Of a stretch of DNA of 64,000 nucleotides, positions 35,178 through 42,990 are shown one piece after another (position 1 is the first letter of the stretch; the number at the start of each line of letters is the position of its first letter). This DNA is from Edaphocola flava (GTDB lineage Bacteria; Bacteroidota; Bacteroidia; Chitinophagales; Chitinophagaceae), in the NCBI RefSeq assembly GCF_004118155.1, contig NZ_SAIQ01000002.1, positions 648,487-712,486 on the forward strand. Direction: 5' to 3'. Position numbers and translations under genes: made by a program. The notes beneath the pieces are model-generated. The model saw only the letters and a list, made by a program, of their open reading frames with translations. It searched no databases and was not told the origin of the DNA.

Positions 35178-35232
35178 GATATATAAAAAAGGAGCGCGCC
35201 GGCATAGCCGGCGCGCTCCTTTTTTATATATC
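35178..35232. terminator. rpoC terminator with 26-bp perfect stem
   Basis: Arms 35178-35203 and 35207-35232 pair perfectly around a 3-nt ATA loop; GC-rich core GGAGCGCGCCGGC, then a six-A/six-T block in the stem. Exceptionally strong. Confidence 0.95.
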
Positions 35233-35357
35233 ACGCCTTTATTTCAGTTCAAATGTGTATATTTACTATGTGTTAGTGTGTGATTTCAGGAACGTGTTAT
35301 AGTAGTATACTAGCTATTCATCCCGGCATTTCATTTATCAACATAAAATCACAAATT

Positions 35358-36443
35358 ATGAAAACACTTCGCAAGGTGCTGATTGCACTACTGATTATCA
35401 TTGCCATACCCCTGGTGGTGGCTTTATTTGTAAAGAAAGATTACGCGGTATCACGGGAAGTCGTGATTAAGAAACCCAGAGCGGCCGTATTTGATTATAT
35501 ACGATACCTCAAAAACCAGGAAAACTATAGTAAGTGGGCCAGTATGGATCCGGCGATGAAGAAGTCTTATCGCGGTACAGACGGCACCGTAGGTTTTGTC
35601 TCCCGTTGGGAAAGTAATCATAAAGATGTAGGTACCGGCGAGCAGGAGATTAAAAAAATCACCGAAGGGGAGCGTATCGATTATGAGCTGCGCTTTTATA
35701 AACCTTTTGAAGCGACTGAACCGGCCTATATGACTGTAGCGGATGCCGGGGAAGGGCAGACTAAGGTTACCTGGGCCTTTAGCGGACATATGAACTATCC
35801 TATGAACCTCATGATGCTGTTTATGAATATGGAAGAGATGATTGGCAATGATCTGGAAACCGGGTTGACTAAGTTAAAAACAGTCCTGGAAGCACAGGCT
35901 ACCACAGCCGATGGCAGCAAAGCTTTTCTGGAAAACTATTATAGACAGACGGCTGCAAACCTGGAGAAAGCGGTGTCTGGTCTGAGTGCGGCACAGATGA
36001 GTTTCAGCCCTGGTGGTGGAAAATGGTCTGTGGCACAATGTCTGGAGCATATTATTGCCACAGAGAAGAAGATGTTTGCAGATATTAAGAAAGATATGGA
36101 CAAACCTGCACAACCTGAGCGGAAGGCAGAAATACAAGGAACAGATGCAGATATTATCAAGATGATTACCGACCGTTCGACTAAGTATAAGGCCCCGAAA
36201 GAGCTGCAGCCTGCGGGCAACTATGCCAGCACAGCCGAGGCCCTTTCTGCTTTTATGACCACAAGGCAAGCCATAATGGGATATATACAGAGTACCAGCC
36301 TGGACAATCTGCGTAATCATATCAGTGATTATCCTACCGGTAAGGCAGATGGGTATCAGAATTTCCTCTTCCTGGCAGCACATACTGCCCGGCATACTTT
36401 GCAGATTGAGGAAGTGAAGGCCGATCCGGCTTTTCCGAAATAA
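35358..36443 (+). CDS. SRPBCC-DinB domain fusion protein
   Basis: 361 residues from the ATG at 35358, chosen because MKTLRKVLIALLIIIAIPLVV is a clear N-terminal TM/signal anchor. Residues about 25-170 form a SRPBCC (START-like) domain: EVVIKKPRAAVFDYIRYL, NYSKWASMDPAMK, TKVTWAFSGHM. Residues about 185-355 form a DinB-like four-helix domain: ENYYRQTAANLEKAVSGLSA, GGKWSVAQCLEHIIATEKK, and AAHTARHTLQIEEVK with histidines expected to bind metal. Both domains are common alone, and this fusion is less so. Ligand and role are unknown. It follows rpoC but is separated by its terminator. Confidence 0.82.
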   Translation: MKTLRKVLIALLIIIAIPLVVALFVKKDYAVSREVVIKKPRAAVFDYIRYLKNQENYSKWASMDPAMKKSYRGTDGTVGFVSRWESNHKDVGTGEQEIKKITEGERIDYELRFYKPFEATEPAYMTVADAGEGQTKVTWAFSGHMNYPMNLMMLFMNMEEMIGNDLETGLTKLKTVLEAQATTADGSKAFLENYYRQTAANLEKAVSGLSAAQMSFSPGGGKWSVAQCLEHIIATEKKMFADIKKDMDKPAQPERKAEIQGTDADIIKMITDRSTKYKAPKELQPAGNYASTAEALSAFMTTRQAIMGYIQSTSLDNLRNHISDYPTGKADGYQNFLFLAAHTARHTLQIEEVKADPAFPK

Positions 36444-36476
36444 TATTATTGAGGAAGTGATTCTTTTGTGTACTGT

Positions 36477-36509
36477 GTTGTTGCGCACGGCATAGCCGTG
36501 CGCAACAAC
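36477..36509. terminator. 15-bp stem-loop after the SRPBCC-DinB gene
   Basis: GTTGTTGCGCACGGC pairs perfectly with its complement around an ATA loop. There is no long T-tract downstream, so termination strength is uncertain. Confidence 0.6.
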
Positions 36510-36559
36510 GTTTATGAAAGTATATGATTCTTATCGCTTATGTATTTTCCTTCATTTCT

Positions 36560-36567
36560 TATTTTTG
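36560..36567 (+). promoter_or_regulatory. possible -7 box of the small lipoprotein gene
   Basis: TATTTTTG matches TAnnTTTG but lies only 5 nt before the preferred ATG at 36573, which would make the mRNA leaderless. It is a weak assignment. Confidence 0.35.
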
Positions 36568-36572
36568 TGCTT

Positions 36573-37046
36573 ATGATGTTTCGGGGATATATCAGATGGG
36601 TGTTATGCATAGCACTTTTCTTTGAGCTGTACGCTTGCAAATCGGCTGGCCCTTCAGGTTTCTGGAGTGGATTTCATGAGCAGGAGATCACAATACATAA
36701 TAATGATCAGGGCCCATGGGGTGGACACCGGCAGATACAATGGAAAGGCAAGCATGGTGATCATGTATCTGTACCAGAAATAATTACTTACGCAGCAAAG
36801 AATGGCTGGAAATACTCCCGGCAATATAGTTTTCCGTTAGAGACAAATCAGCAGTGTTATACATATCTTCAGCTAAAGGAGCGAATACCTTTGCAAATGC
36901 AGTCAGCTGGTAACCGCATGCTAGTATTTCAGACAGACTGGCTATTGGTTGAGCCTGGTGATCAAAGTGAAACTTATGAAAATGGTTTTTTTATCCTCAG
37001 CGCAGATAGTACAGAATGGATAATGTGGCACATTTGGGGGGAATAG
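36573..37046 (+). CDS. putative lipoprotein of unknown function
   Basis: About 157 residues. It has a hydrophobic N-terminus with a lipobox-like LYACKSAG, then an aromatic-rich region (GFWSGFHEQEITIHNND, WGGHRQIQWKGKHGDHV) and a C-terminus with WLLVEPG and ADSTEWIMWHIWGE. I recognise no family. The start is uncertain: an in-frame ATG at 36540 would lengthen the signal region, while 36573 or 36576 gives a normal lipoprotein signal. It lies upstream of the glycosylase-like gene, 42 nt apart, probably in the same direction of transcription. Confidence 0.6.
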   Translation: MMFRGYIRWVLCIALFFELYACKSAGPSGFWSGFHEQEITIHNNDQGPWGGHRQIQWKGKHGDHVSVPEIITYAAKNGWKYSRQYSFPLETNQQCYTYLQLKERIPLQMQSAGNRMLVFQTDWLLVEPGDQSETYENGFFILSADSTEWIMWHIWGE

Positions 37047-37088
37047 GATTCGTTAAGTAAAACTTACTAACTAATTAATAATAAATTT

Positions 37089-37790
37089 ATGCAGCAGTAT
37101 TTCGATCATATAAAAAATCATATAGATGAAAACGGTATTGTGCAGGAGGGTGAAAATGTAACTGCTTCACTGCAAGCGGCTATAGCTTTAGGAGAAAAGA
37201 TTTTGGGTTGTACCCTGGTAGTGAATGGCAAGCGCTTTATCATCCGGATGCTTGAATTGTATTATGGAGGGGCGGGAGATACTGGTCATGATTGGTATCG
37301 CTGCCGTTATTCGTATAAGACTTCAAAATATAAAGAACAGACAGACGTGCAAAACCAGCAAGGCTTTGCTGTGTATCTTAGTTCGGGTAATGTAGAAGAT
37401 GCATATACCCGGATGGATATCGTTGCAGGTCATGGAGGTGTACCAGTTAGTTTCCTGCTACGGAGTGTATGGGAAGAGTCTGCAGATTCTATGGTACGTA
37501 TAGGTTCCTATGCTGGGAGTCCTCATACGGTACTGAAACAATTAGCATTATTACCAGAACATCATGGGGCAAAGATTGCTGTAGATCAGCTCAATGCCGA
37601 TATCTATATTGATACCATGGGTCGTGATGCCTTGTTGCAAAGAGAGCAGCTAACTGTTTTATATAGGAAGCGCATCAATCTGAAACTGGAGAAAGATTTT
37701 GAAAACCAGCATAAGGTGTTGCTAAACATGTTTTTGGAAAAAGATGTACCAGGGTCTTATGGATACTCAAAGACATATAATCAGCCATAA
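37089..37790 (+). CDS. alkyladenine DNA glycosylase-like (AAG/MPG fold) protein, distant
   Basis: 233 residues. The core pattern resembles alkyladenine DNA glycosylase: LGEKILGCTLVVNGKRFIIR, then MLELYYGGAGDTGHDWYR, corresponding to ETEAYxGxxDxAxH with the catalytic glutamate kept, and GFAVYLSSGNVEDAYTRMDI with VPVSFLLRSV, corresponding to the YVYxxYGMxxCxNV and VLLRA strands. The family normally excises 3-methyladenine and related lesions. The similarity is by eye and the usual YGM motif is replaced by LSSGN, so activity may be lost or changed. The C-terminal third (GSYAGSPHTVLKQLALLPEH onward) is more divergent. Confidence 0.55.
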   Translation: MQQYFDHIKNHIDENGIVQEGENVTASLQAAIALGEKILGCTLVVNGKRFIIRMLELYYGGAGDTGHDWYRCRYSYKTSKYKEQTDVQNQQGFAVYLSSGNVEDAYTRMDIVAGHGGVPVSFLLRSVWEESADSMVRIGSYAGSPHTVLKQLALLPEHHGAKIAVDQLNADIYIDTMGRDALLQREQLTVLYRKRINLKLEKDFENQHKVLLNMFLEKDVPGSYGYSKTYNQP

Positions 37791-37951
37791 ATCAGATCAG
37801 AAGCTAATAGAATTGCTGTTACAACAATCATTGCAGGATCATAGCTTGCCTTATTACCATCTGCTCAATGAAATGAATGACCGATTGCCAGGGAAGAAGT
37901 ATATCAACCTTACGGTGCGGCAACAAAGGAAAAGTCTTTATGGGACAATAA

Positions 37952-37998
37952 AAGGGTGTTTTGCACAGTTTAAAACCGGGCGAAACACTCTTTTTGTA
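37952..37998 (+). terminator. possible terminator before the membrane hydrolase gene
   Basis: GTGTTTTGC pairs with GCGAAACAC (one mismatch) around a 15-nt loop, followed by TCTTTTTG. It is the only structure seen in the 299-nt gap 37791-38089, which otherwise holds no supported gene. Confidence 0.45.
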
Positions 37999-38089
37999 TC
38001 AATACGTTATTTGTTCAGTCAGTTTGCTTGTTTTTCTCTCCATTGTACATGTATTTTCGTGCTTAAATTGAATGTAAAATATATACAAT

Positions 38090-39301
38090 ATGAAAGTCGG
38101 CATCTACATTTCAGGCTTGGGCCAGTCGGTGGTAAACGAAACGGTGGAGAAGTATGTCGAACGACTGAAGAATGAACTTTGCTTTGATACACATAAGGAG
38201 GTGTATGAGATCCGTAAAGGTAAGGAACGCTATATGCAGGATCGCGATTGTACGGTGATCAGTATCTGGCAGACACAGCCGGAAGAAAAAATGATATACA
38301 AAATATATGAATTTGACTATCATGAAATGCTTACGGTAAAATTCAACAGCAGCTCTTTAATCGTTAAGAACTTCCGTCTCTTCCTGCTGATGATCAGTAA
38401 GTTTCCGTTAATCCTGAAACGGCTATTTGTCTCTAACGGGTATAACCGCCCTTTGCAGACTCTTTATATCTTCCTCATTTTCATGATCATTTCTAGTGCA
38501 GTTTTACTCATGGTGCCGGCTAGCATCAGCTCCATAGGTCTTATGTTTGAGCAACCAGCCGTTACTAACCTGTTGAATGGCTTTAAAGAACTTATAGGTA
38601 CTAAAGATATCCCGGTAATATCTAAACAAGGATTTAAAGAAGCTACTCAACTGGTGGTGCTCATTACGGCACCATTGCTGCTTATTGTACCCAATGCCAA
38701 TGTGCTGCTCACCAATCTGGCTATAGAATTTCTTTGCGTGAATGATTACATGCAGTATGGTGCCCAGCGTCAATTAATATTAGGTAACCTTGAGCAACTC
38801 GTTGAATATGTTACAGAAAATGAAGAAGACTGTACCATCCACTTTCATGCATATAGCTTTGGCAGTATACTGGCTATAGATTATTTGTATCCGTTAAGTG
38901 GTAAGCCAAGCCGAAATGTACGTACCTTTTGTAAGGCACTGATTACGATAGGTTCTCCGTTTGAGTTTGTCAAATCTTATTACCCGCAGTTCTGCGTGAA
39001 CCGTGTTACGGATATGGATAGTTCAATACAATGGATTAATGTATATTCTATATCAGATGCTTTTGCGACCAATTTCCGGTACAATGCCCAGATAGGCGAT
39101 GCCGAATTTGGTATACTTAAGCATTCGGCCCGGCCACATAATCTGAATTATGAGGTAGTATTATATAATAAACACAATATCATAGACTTCTTTACCCTAC
39201 AGAGCATTAAAGCACATAGTATGTATTGGGACAATCGCCCGGAAGGGAATAGTTGCCTGAGCCTGATCTATGAAGCCATGAAAGAACGGGAACTGCTATA
39301 A
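38090..39301 (+). CDS. membrane-embedded alpha/beta hydrolase-like protein
   Basis: 403 residues. The N-terminus KVGIYISGLGQSVVNETVEKY resembles a hydrolase first strand and oxyanion loop. Two strongly hydrophobic regions (about 122-148 and 183-212) are inserted before the nucleophile elbow HFHAYSFGSILAIDYL, where a serine near residue 255 sits in an A-x-S-x-G variant of GxSxG. Later ITIGSPFEFVKSYYP, an Asp in SISDAF and a His in IKAHSMYWDN could complete the triad. This suggests a membrane lipase or esterase, but the family is not one I can name. No close upstream partner. Confidence 0.6.
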   Translation: MKVGIYISGLGQSVVNETVEKYVERLKNELCFDTHKEVYEIRKGKERYMQDRDCTVISIWQTQPEEKMIYKIYEFDYHEMLTVKFNSSSLIVKNFRLFLLMISKFPLILKRLFVSNGYNRPLQTLYIFLIFMIISSAVLLMVPASISSIGLMFEQPAVTNLLNGFKELIGTKDIPVISKQGFKEATQLVVLITAPLLLIVPNANVLLTNLAIEFLCVNDYMQYGAQRQLILGNLEQLVEYVTENEEDCTIHFHAYSFGSILAIDYLYPLSGKPSRNVRTFCKALITIGSPFEFVKSYYPQFCVNRVTDMDSSIQWINVYSISDAFATNFRYNAQIGDAEFGILKHSARPHNLNYEVVLYNKHNIIDFFTLQSIKAHSMYWDNRPEGNSCLSLIYEAMKERELL

Positions 39302-39540
39302 AATAAAAGCTGTCTTTGTTTTCATCAAGTCAGCTGCACGACACTTTCATTTTGTACCCCTGCGTGTTTTGATCATGAGCACATTCAATTTAGTGTCCTA
39401 TCTGGAAGAGAATTATATATTTTAGCAGAATTAAGTAAAAGGGCAATACTGTTAAGAGAAATCTTTTTGCTTGGTATTATGATTATCTTATGCGAAATTT
39501 AGGGCTGCGTAGTTAATCAATTGCTCATAACGAATCCCTG

Positions 39541-40314
39541 ATGAAGAATTCTTACATTTTTTTGCTTTGTTGTTTATTGCATACGCATGTCTGGTCTCAG
39601 AAAACCAATATGGTGACAAAAGAAAAGCAGCTGGCTGCTTTATATAGTAAAATAGATGGTAACAGATATAGTGCAAATTCCGATAATAAAGCAGAAATGT
39701 TTGCCCGGCAAATGAATGATTTCATTCGTGATAATCCTGCTACACTGAGTTATACTTTTACCAAGCTGCAAAAAAGCGGAGTGCATATCGCAACCTCTCC
39801 GGATGGTAATTTCAGGATCTATAGCTGGGATACCTGGACGGGTGGGAGCATGCACTTTTTTCAAAGTATTTACCAATGGAAAGATGGCGGACAAATATAC
39901 TATCGTATGCCGCAATACGGTGAAGGTGATCCGGGTAGTTTCTCATCACAGATCTATATGGTAGATATAGGTAAATACCGCTATTACCTGTCTGTGGAGA
40001 ACATGATTCTTTCGACAATGCATAGAGGCCAAATGGTAATGGCACACCGGATTGCAGGTAATAAACTGATTGATACGGATAAAATATTTAGAGCAAAAAC
40101 ACAAAAGCTTAAAGTTATAGATATATATTTTAATGTCTCCAGTCTGGATGAAACACGTAAATGGACAACTGATCTGATCACCTACGATTACAGGTATAAA
40201 CTACTGTACATTCCACTGGTTACTAAAGATAACGTAACCTATAGGAATCTTTTATACCAGCTCAAGGGCAACTACTTTGAGTATATCGGTATCGAAACCG
40301 GTAAACGTAAGTAA
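39541..40314 (+). CDS. secreted protein of unknown function
   Basis: 257 residues with a signal peptide (about 1-20, MKNSYIFLLCCLLHTHVWSQ). The mature part has a helical start with AALYSKIDGNRYSANSDNKAE followed by beta-rich segments (IATSPDGNFRIYSWDTWTGG, QSIYQWKDGGQIYYR, QIYMVDIGKYRYYLSVEN). I see no catalytic motif or known domain. It is monocistronic and closed by a strong terminator. The 239-nt gap before it (39302-39540) shows no gene and no clear promoter. Confidence 0.65.
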   Translation: MKNSYIFLLCCLLHTHVWSQKTNMVTKEKQLAALYSKIDGNRYSANSDNKAEMFARQMNDFIRDNPATLSYTFTKLQKSGVHIATSPDGNFRIYSWDTWTGGSMHFFQSIYQWKDGGQIYYRMPQYGEGDPGSFSSQIYMVDIGKYRYYLSVENMILSTMHRGQMVMAHRIAGNKLIDTDKIFRAKTQKLKVIDIYFNVSSLDETRKWTTDLITYDYRYKLLYIPLVTKDNVTYRNLLYQLKGNYFEYIGIETGKRK

Positions 40315-40332
40315 TGTATATTGTTGAACATC

Positions 40333-40372
40333 AATTAAAAAGCCATCTGTACCTACAGATGGCTTTTTAATT
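40333..40372. terminator. bidirectional terminator
   Basis: 19-bp perfect stem with only a 2-nt loop (CC), core GCCATCTGTA, A-run and T-run in the stem. It serves the secreted protein gene and the convergent PfpI-like gene. Confidence 0.9.
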
Positions 40373-40387
40373 TGTATATAATTCCGT

Positions 40388-40936
40388 TTACGGATGTTGG
40401 GCTTCATGCTTGCCTTCATTGATCTCTTCGACCAGTTTGGCATTAAAGGCTGGTAAGTCTGCGGGTGTACGGCTGGTCACGAGTCCGGAGTCTACGACCA
40501 CTTCATTGTCTGTCCATTGGGCACCGGCATTGATCAGGTCTTTGCTGATGTTCTGGACAGAAGTCATCTGGCGGCCCTGCACTACCTCAGCATTGATCAG
40601 CAGCTGTGGGCCATGACAGATGGCGCCGACAGGCTTTTGCTGCTGAAAGAAATCCTGTATAAATGCAATTGCTTCCTGGTTGGTACGCAGCTGATCTGGA
40701 TTGATCACGCCGCCAGGCAATACCAGTGCATCGTAATCTTTGGCCGAGGCACTGTTCAGGGTTTTATCTACCCGGTATTCAGGACCCCAGTCCTTTTTGG
40801 CCCAGGCTTTTATCGTGCCTTTTTGCGGGCTTACGATATCAACTGTCCAGCCCTGTTGCTCCAGGTGCTCTTTGGGCGATTTTAATTCACTTTCTTCAAA
40901 GCCGTGTGTGGCTAATATTGCAATGTGTTTAGACAT
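40388..40936 (-). CDS. DJ-1/PfpI family protein
   Basis: 182-aa DJ-1/PfpI superfamily protein, close to the YhbO/PfpI type that acts as a stress-linked glyoxalase/deglycase or protease. E15 (HGFEESEL) and the nucleophile C107-H108 (GAICHGPQLL) match the family, and LVLPGGVINPDQLR is the second signature. The next gene on the same strand, 31 nt upstream, is a PPOX-fold general-stress protein, so the pair may be a stress operon. It shares a terminator with the convergent secreted-protein gene. Confidence 0.9.
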   Translation of the reverse strand: MSKHIAILATHGFEESELKSPKEHLEQQGWTVDIVSPQKGTIKAWAKKDWGPEYRVDKTLNSASAKDYDALVLPGGVINPDQLRTNQEAIAFIQDFFQQQKPVGAICHGPQLLINAEVVQGRQMTSVQNISKDLINAGAQWTDNEVVVDSGLVTSRTPADLPAFNAKLVEEINEGKHEAQHP

Positions 40937-40967
40937 AATTGTAGCGTTTTGAGGTTAGTGTTTACGG

Positions 40968-41474
40968 TTAAATATTCAGATCGCCGGAGCGGCCCACATC
41001 CATTTTCTGACCGGTAATACCGCTGACGGCCACCTTCATAAAGGTGATCATTTTGTTGGATTTCGTGTCCCAGTAGTGCGCTTCGTGGGGTTTTACTTTC
41101 ATGACGCGTATACGCGGGTCTTCCTTTCCTTTTTCAAACCAGCCCTCGATCATCTTATTCCAGTATTTGTCAATACGGCCCTGGTCCTGGCTCACCTCGG
41201 TATCGGCATGGATGCTGAGGAAACTGTAATTGCCCGGATCGGAATACAGCAGGCAGATGGAAGAGTCCTCTTGCAGGTGGCGGAAAGTTTCGCTTTCAGA
41301 AGAAAACAGGAACCAGATATTACCCTGGTCATCGACCTCCTGTGTGCTCATGGGCACAGCATGTACATGCTTGCTGTCTTTAGTGTGGGTACATAGCATA
41401 CCAATATCAATCTTGGTAGCCATTTCCTTTAATTTGCTGATCGCTTCTTCGTTATTCAGATGCTCTGTACTCAT
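40968..41474 (-). CDS. pyridoxamine 5'-phosphate oxidase-fold general stress protein
   Basis: 168-aa split-barrel flavin-binding-type protein of the general-stress (Gsp26-like) subgroup: TKIDIGMLCTHTKDSKHVHAVPMSTQ, GNIWFLFSSESETFRHLQED, CLLYSDPGNYSFLSIHADTE and KVKPHEAHYWDTKSNKM. Members bind FMN, F420 or nothing, and none is known to oxidise pyridoxamine. It is the first gene of a probable two-gene unit with the PfpI-like gene. A 481-nt upstream region has no clear promoter. Confidence 0.85.
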   Translation of the reverse strand: MSTEHLNNEEAISKLKEMATKIDIGMLCTHTKDSKHVHAVPMSTQEVDDQGNIWFLFSSESETFRHLQEDSSICLLYSDPGNYSFLSIHADTEVSQDQGRIDKYWNKMIEGWFEKGKEDPRIRVMKVKPHEAHYWDTKSNKMITFMKVAVSGITGQKMDVGRSGDLNI

Positions 41475-41955
41475 AAGATGAAATTTTATTGGTTTTAAAT
41501 TAAATATTAATCCTTAATCTTTCTTCTGGTATGATGCAACGGTGTTACCGTTCTTACCGGCACGATGCCGGCGTAAGCAAATCTGGGTGGGGAACCATTT
41601 CGGAATACAGGAATGCATAAACGAAATGTGGTATAAATTTAGGTACAAAATGCGGATTATCAGTTCTTTGTAATACTTAAGTCTTGTTAATTGTGTAAAC
41701 CTTAGGAACTTAAATTCAAAAAGTAAATTGAGGTTATAGTATACTTCTTTACCAATCTAGAACTATTATACGCGCATGATGTACTCGTTTTAAAGTTCCT
41801 TCGTGATCGTGTTTATCTTTTTACTTTTTACTTTTCTTCCTTTTGACTTCTTTAACGTATAGATTTTATCCACACCAGGCTAATATTTTCCTATACCCAG
41901 GTATTTTTTGTTTTGCCCTAAAAAAATTAACTTCGCCAAGTTTAAATAATAAAAT
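41475..41955. other. 481-nt divergent intergenic region
   Basis: No gene found. A GC-rich patch (41543-41577) holds two small hairpins, AACGGTGTTACCGTT and CCGGCACGATGCCGG, which look like a degenerate repeat. The remainder is AT-rich. An imperfect -7 box (TAACTTCG, 41928-41935) lies 20 nt before the trxB start. Confidence 0.45.
41908..41935 (+). promoter_or_regulatory. possible trxB promoter
   Basis: TTG (41908-41910), a 17-nt spacer and TAACTTCG (41928-41935). One base of the -7 box and the spacing deviate from consensus. Confidence 0.35.
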
Positions 41956-42906
41956 ATGTCTACTGAAAATACTACAGAACTGATCGACTGTTTAATCATC
42001 GGTTCCGGACCTGCAGGTTATACTGCCGCTATTTACGCATCCCGTGCCAACCTGAAACCTGTATTATACAGTGGTCTGCAACCAGGCGGACAGCTGACGA
42101 TTACTACAGATGTAGAAAACTATCCGGGTTATCCTGAAGGGATTATGGGTCCTCAGATGATGAAGGATTTTGAAAATCAGGCGCGTCGTATGGGTGCCGA
42201 TCTGCGTTGGGGTATGATCTCTAAAGTAGACCTGAGTGTGCGTCCGTTCCGTGTAGAGGTAGATGAGTCTTCCTGGATCGAGGCAAACAGCATCATTATC
42301 GCTACCGGTGCTTCTGCCAAATGGCTGGGCCTGGAGAGCGAGCAACGCCTGAATGGTTATGGTGTATCAGCTTGTGCCGTATGTGACGGTTTCTTCTTTA
42401 AAGACAAAGAAGTAGCGATCGTAGGTGCCGGTGATACTGCTTGTGAAGAGGCGCTGTACCTGTCTAAGATCTGTAGCAAAGTACACATGTTCATCCGTAA
42501 AGAAGAAATGCGTGCATCTAAAGTAATGCAGGACCGTGTACTGAAAACAAGTAATATCGAGGTATACTGGAATACAGAAACGGACGAGATCCTGGGTGAG
42601 AAGAAAGTAGAAGCCGTACGCGTGCTGAACAATAAAACCAACGAAAAAACTGAGATCCCTCTGAGTGCCTTCTTCGTTGCGATTGGCCACCAGCCAAACA
42701 GTGATCTGTTTGCAGGTGTGATCGATATGGACGATCAGGGCTATATCATGACCACTCCGGGTACTTCCAAAACCAATATCCAGGGTGTATTTGCCTGTGG
42801 AGATGTACAGGATAAAATGTACCGTCAGGCAGTAACTGCTGCCGGTAGCGGCTGTATGGCTGCACTGGATGCTGAGCGCTACCTGGGCGAGTTTGTACAC
42901 AATTAA
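41956..42906 (+). CDS. trxB: thioredoxin-disulfide reductase
   Basis: NADPH-dependent flavoenzyme that reduces thioredoxin. FAD motif IIGSGPAGYTAAIYASRA (14-31), redox pair C140/C143 in SACAVCDGFFF, NADPH motif IVGAGDTACEEALYL, and C-terminal FACGDVQDKMYRQAVTAAGSG (cited as FACGDVQDKMYRQAVTAAG). The active site reads CAVC where E. coli has CATC. The 316-aa length is normal. An 84-nt gap with a stem-loop (42926-42956) separates it from tgt. Confidence 0.97.
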   Translation: MSTENTTELIDCLIIGSGPAGYTAAIYASRANLKPVLYSGLQPGGQLTITTDVENYPGYPEGIMGPQMMKDFENQARRMGADLRWGMISKVDLSVRPFRVEVDESSWIEANSIIIATGASAKWLGLESEQRLNGYGVSACAVCDGFFFKDKEVAIVGAGDTACEEALYLSKICSKVHMFIRKEEMRASKVMQDRVLKTSNIEVYWNTETDEILGEKKVEAVRVLNNKTNEKTEIPLSAFFVAIGHQPNSDLFAGVIDMDDQGYIMTTPGTSKTNIQGVFACGDVQDKMYRQAVTAAGSGCMAALDAERYLGEFVHN

Positions 42907-42925
42907 TACGATTAACATTATATAC

Positions 42926-42956
42926 TATAGTGAGTCCGCAACAGCGGCTCACTATA
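42926..42956. terminator. stem-loop between trxB and tgt
   Basis: 9-bp outer stem (TATAGTGAG / CTCACTATA) and 4-bp inner stem with one bulged base and an AACA loop. T-rich sequence follows, so it may be a moderate terminator. Confidence 0.6.
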
Positions 42957-42990
42957 TTTATTGATATACCATTCTTTTTTTATCTGTAAT

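Noticed and set aside
37744-38175. 143-codon plus-strand open frame overlapping two genes
   Set aside because: Starts inside the glycosylase-like gene, runs through a terminator-like hairpin and ends inside the hydrolase gene in a different frame; no recognisable domain, so at best a relic.
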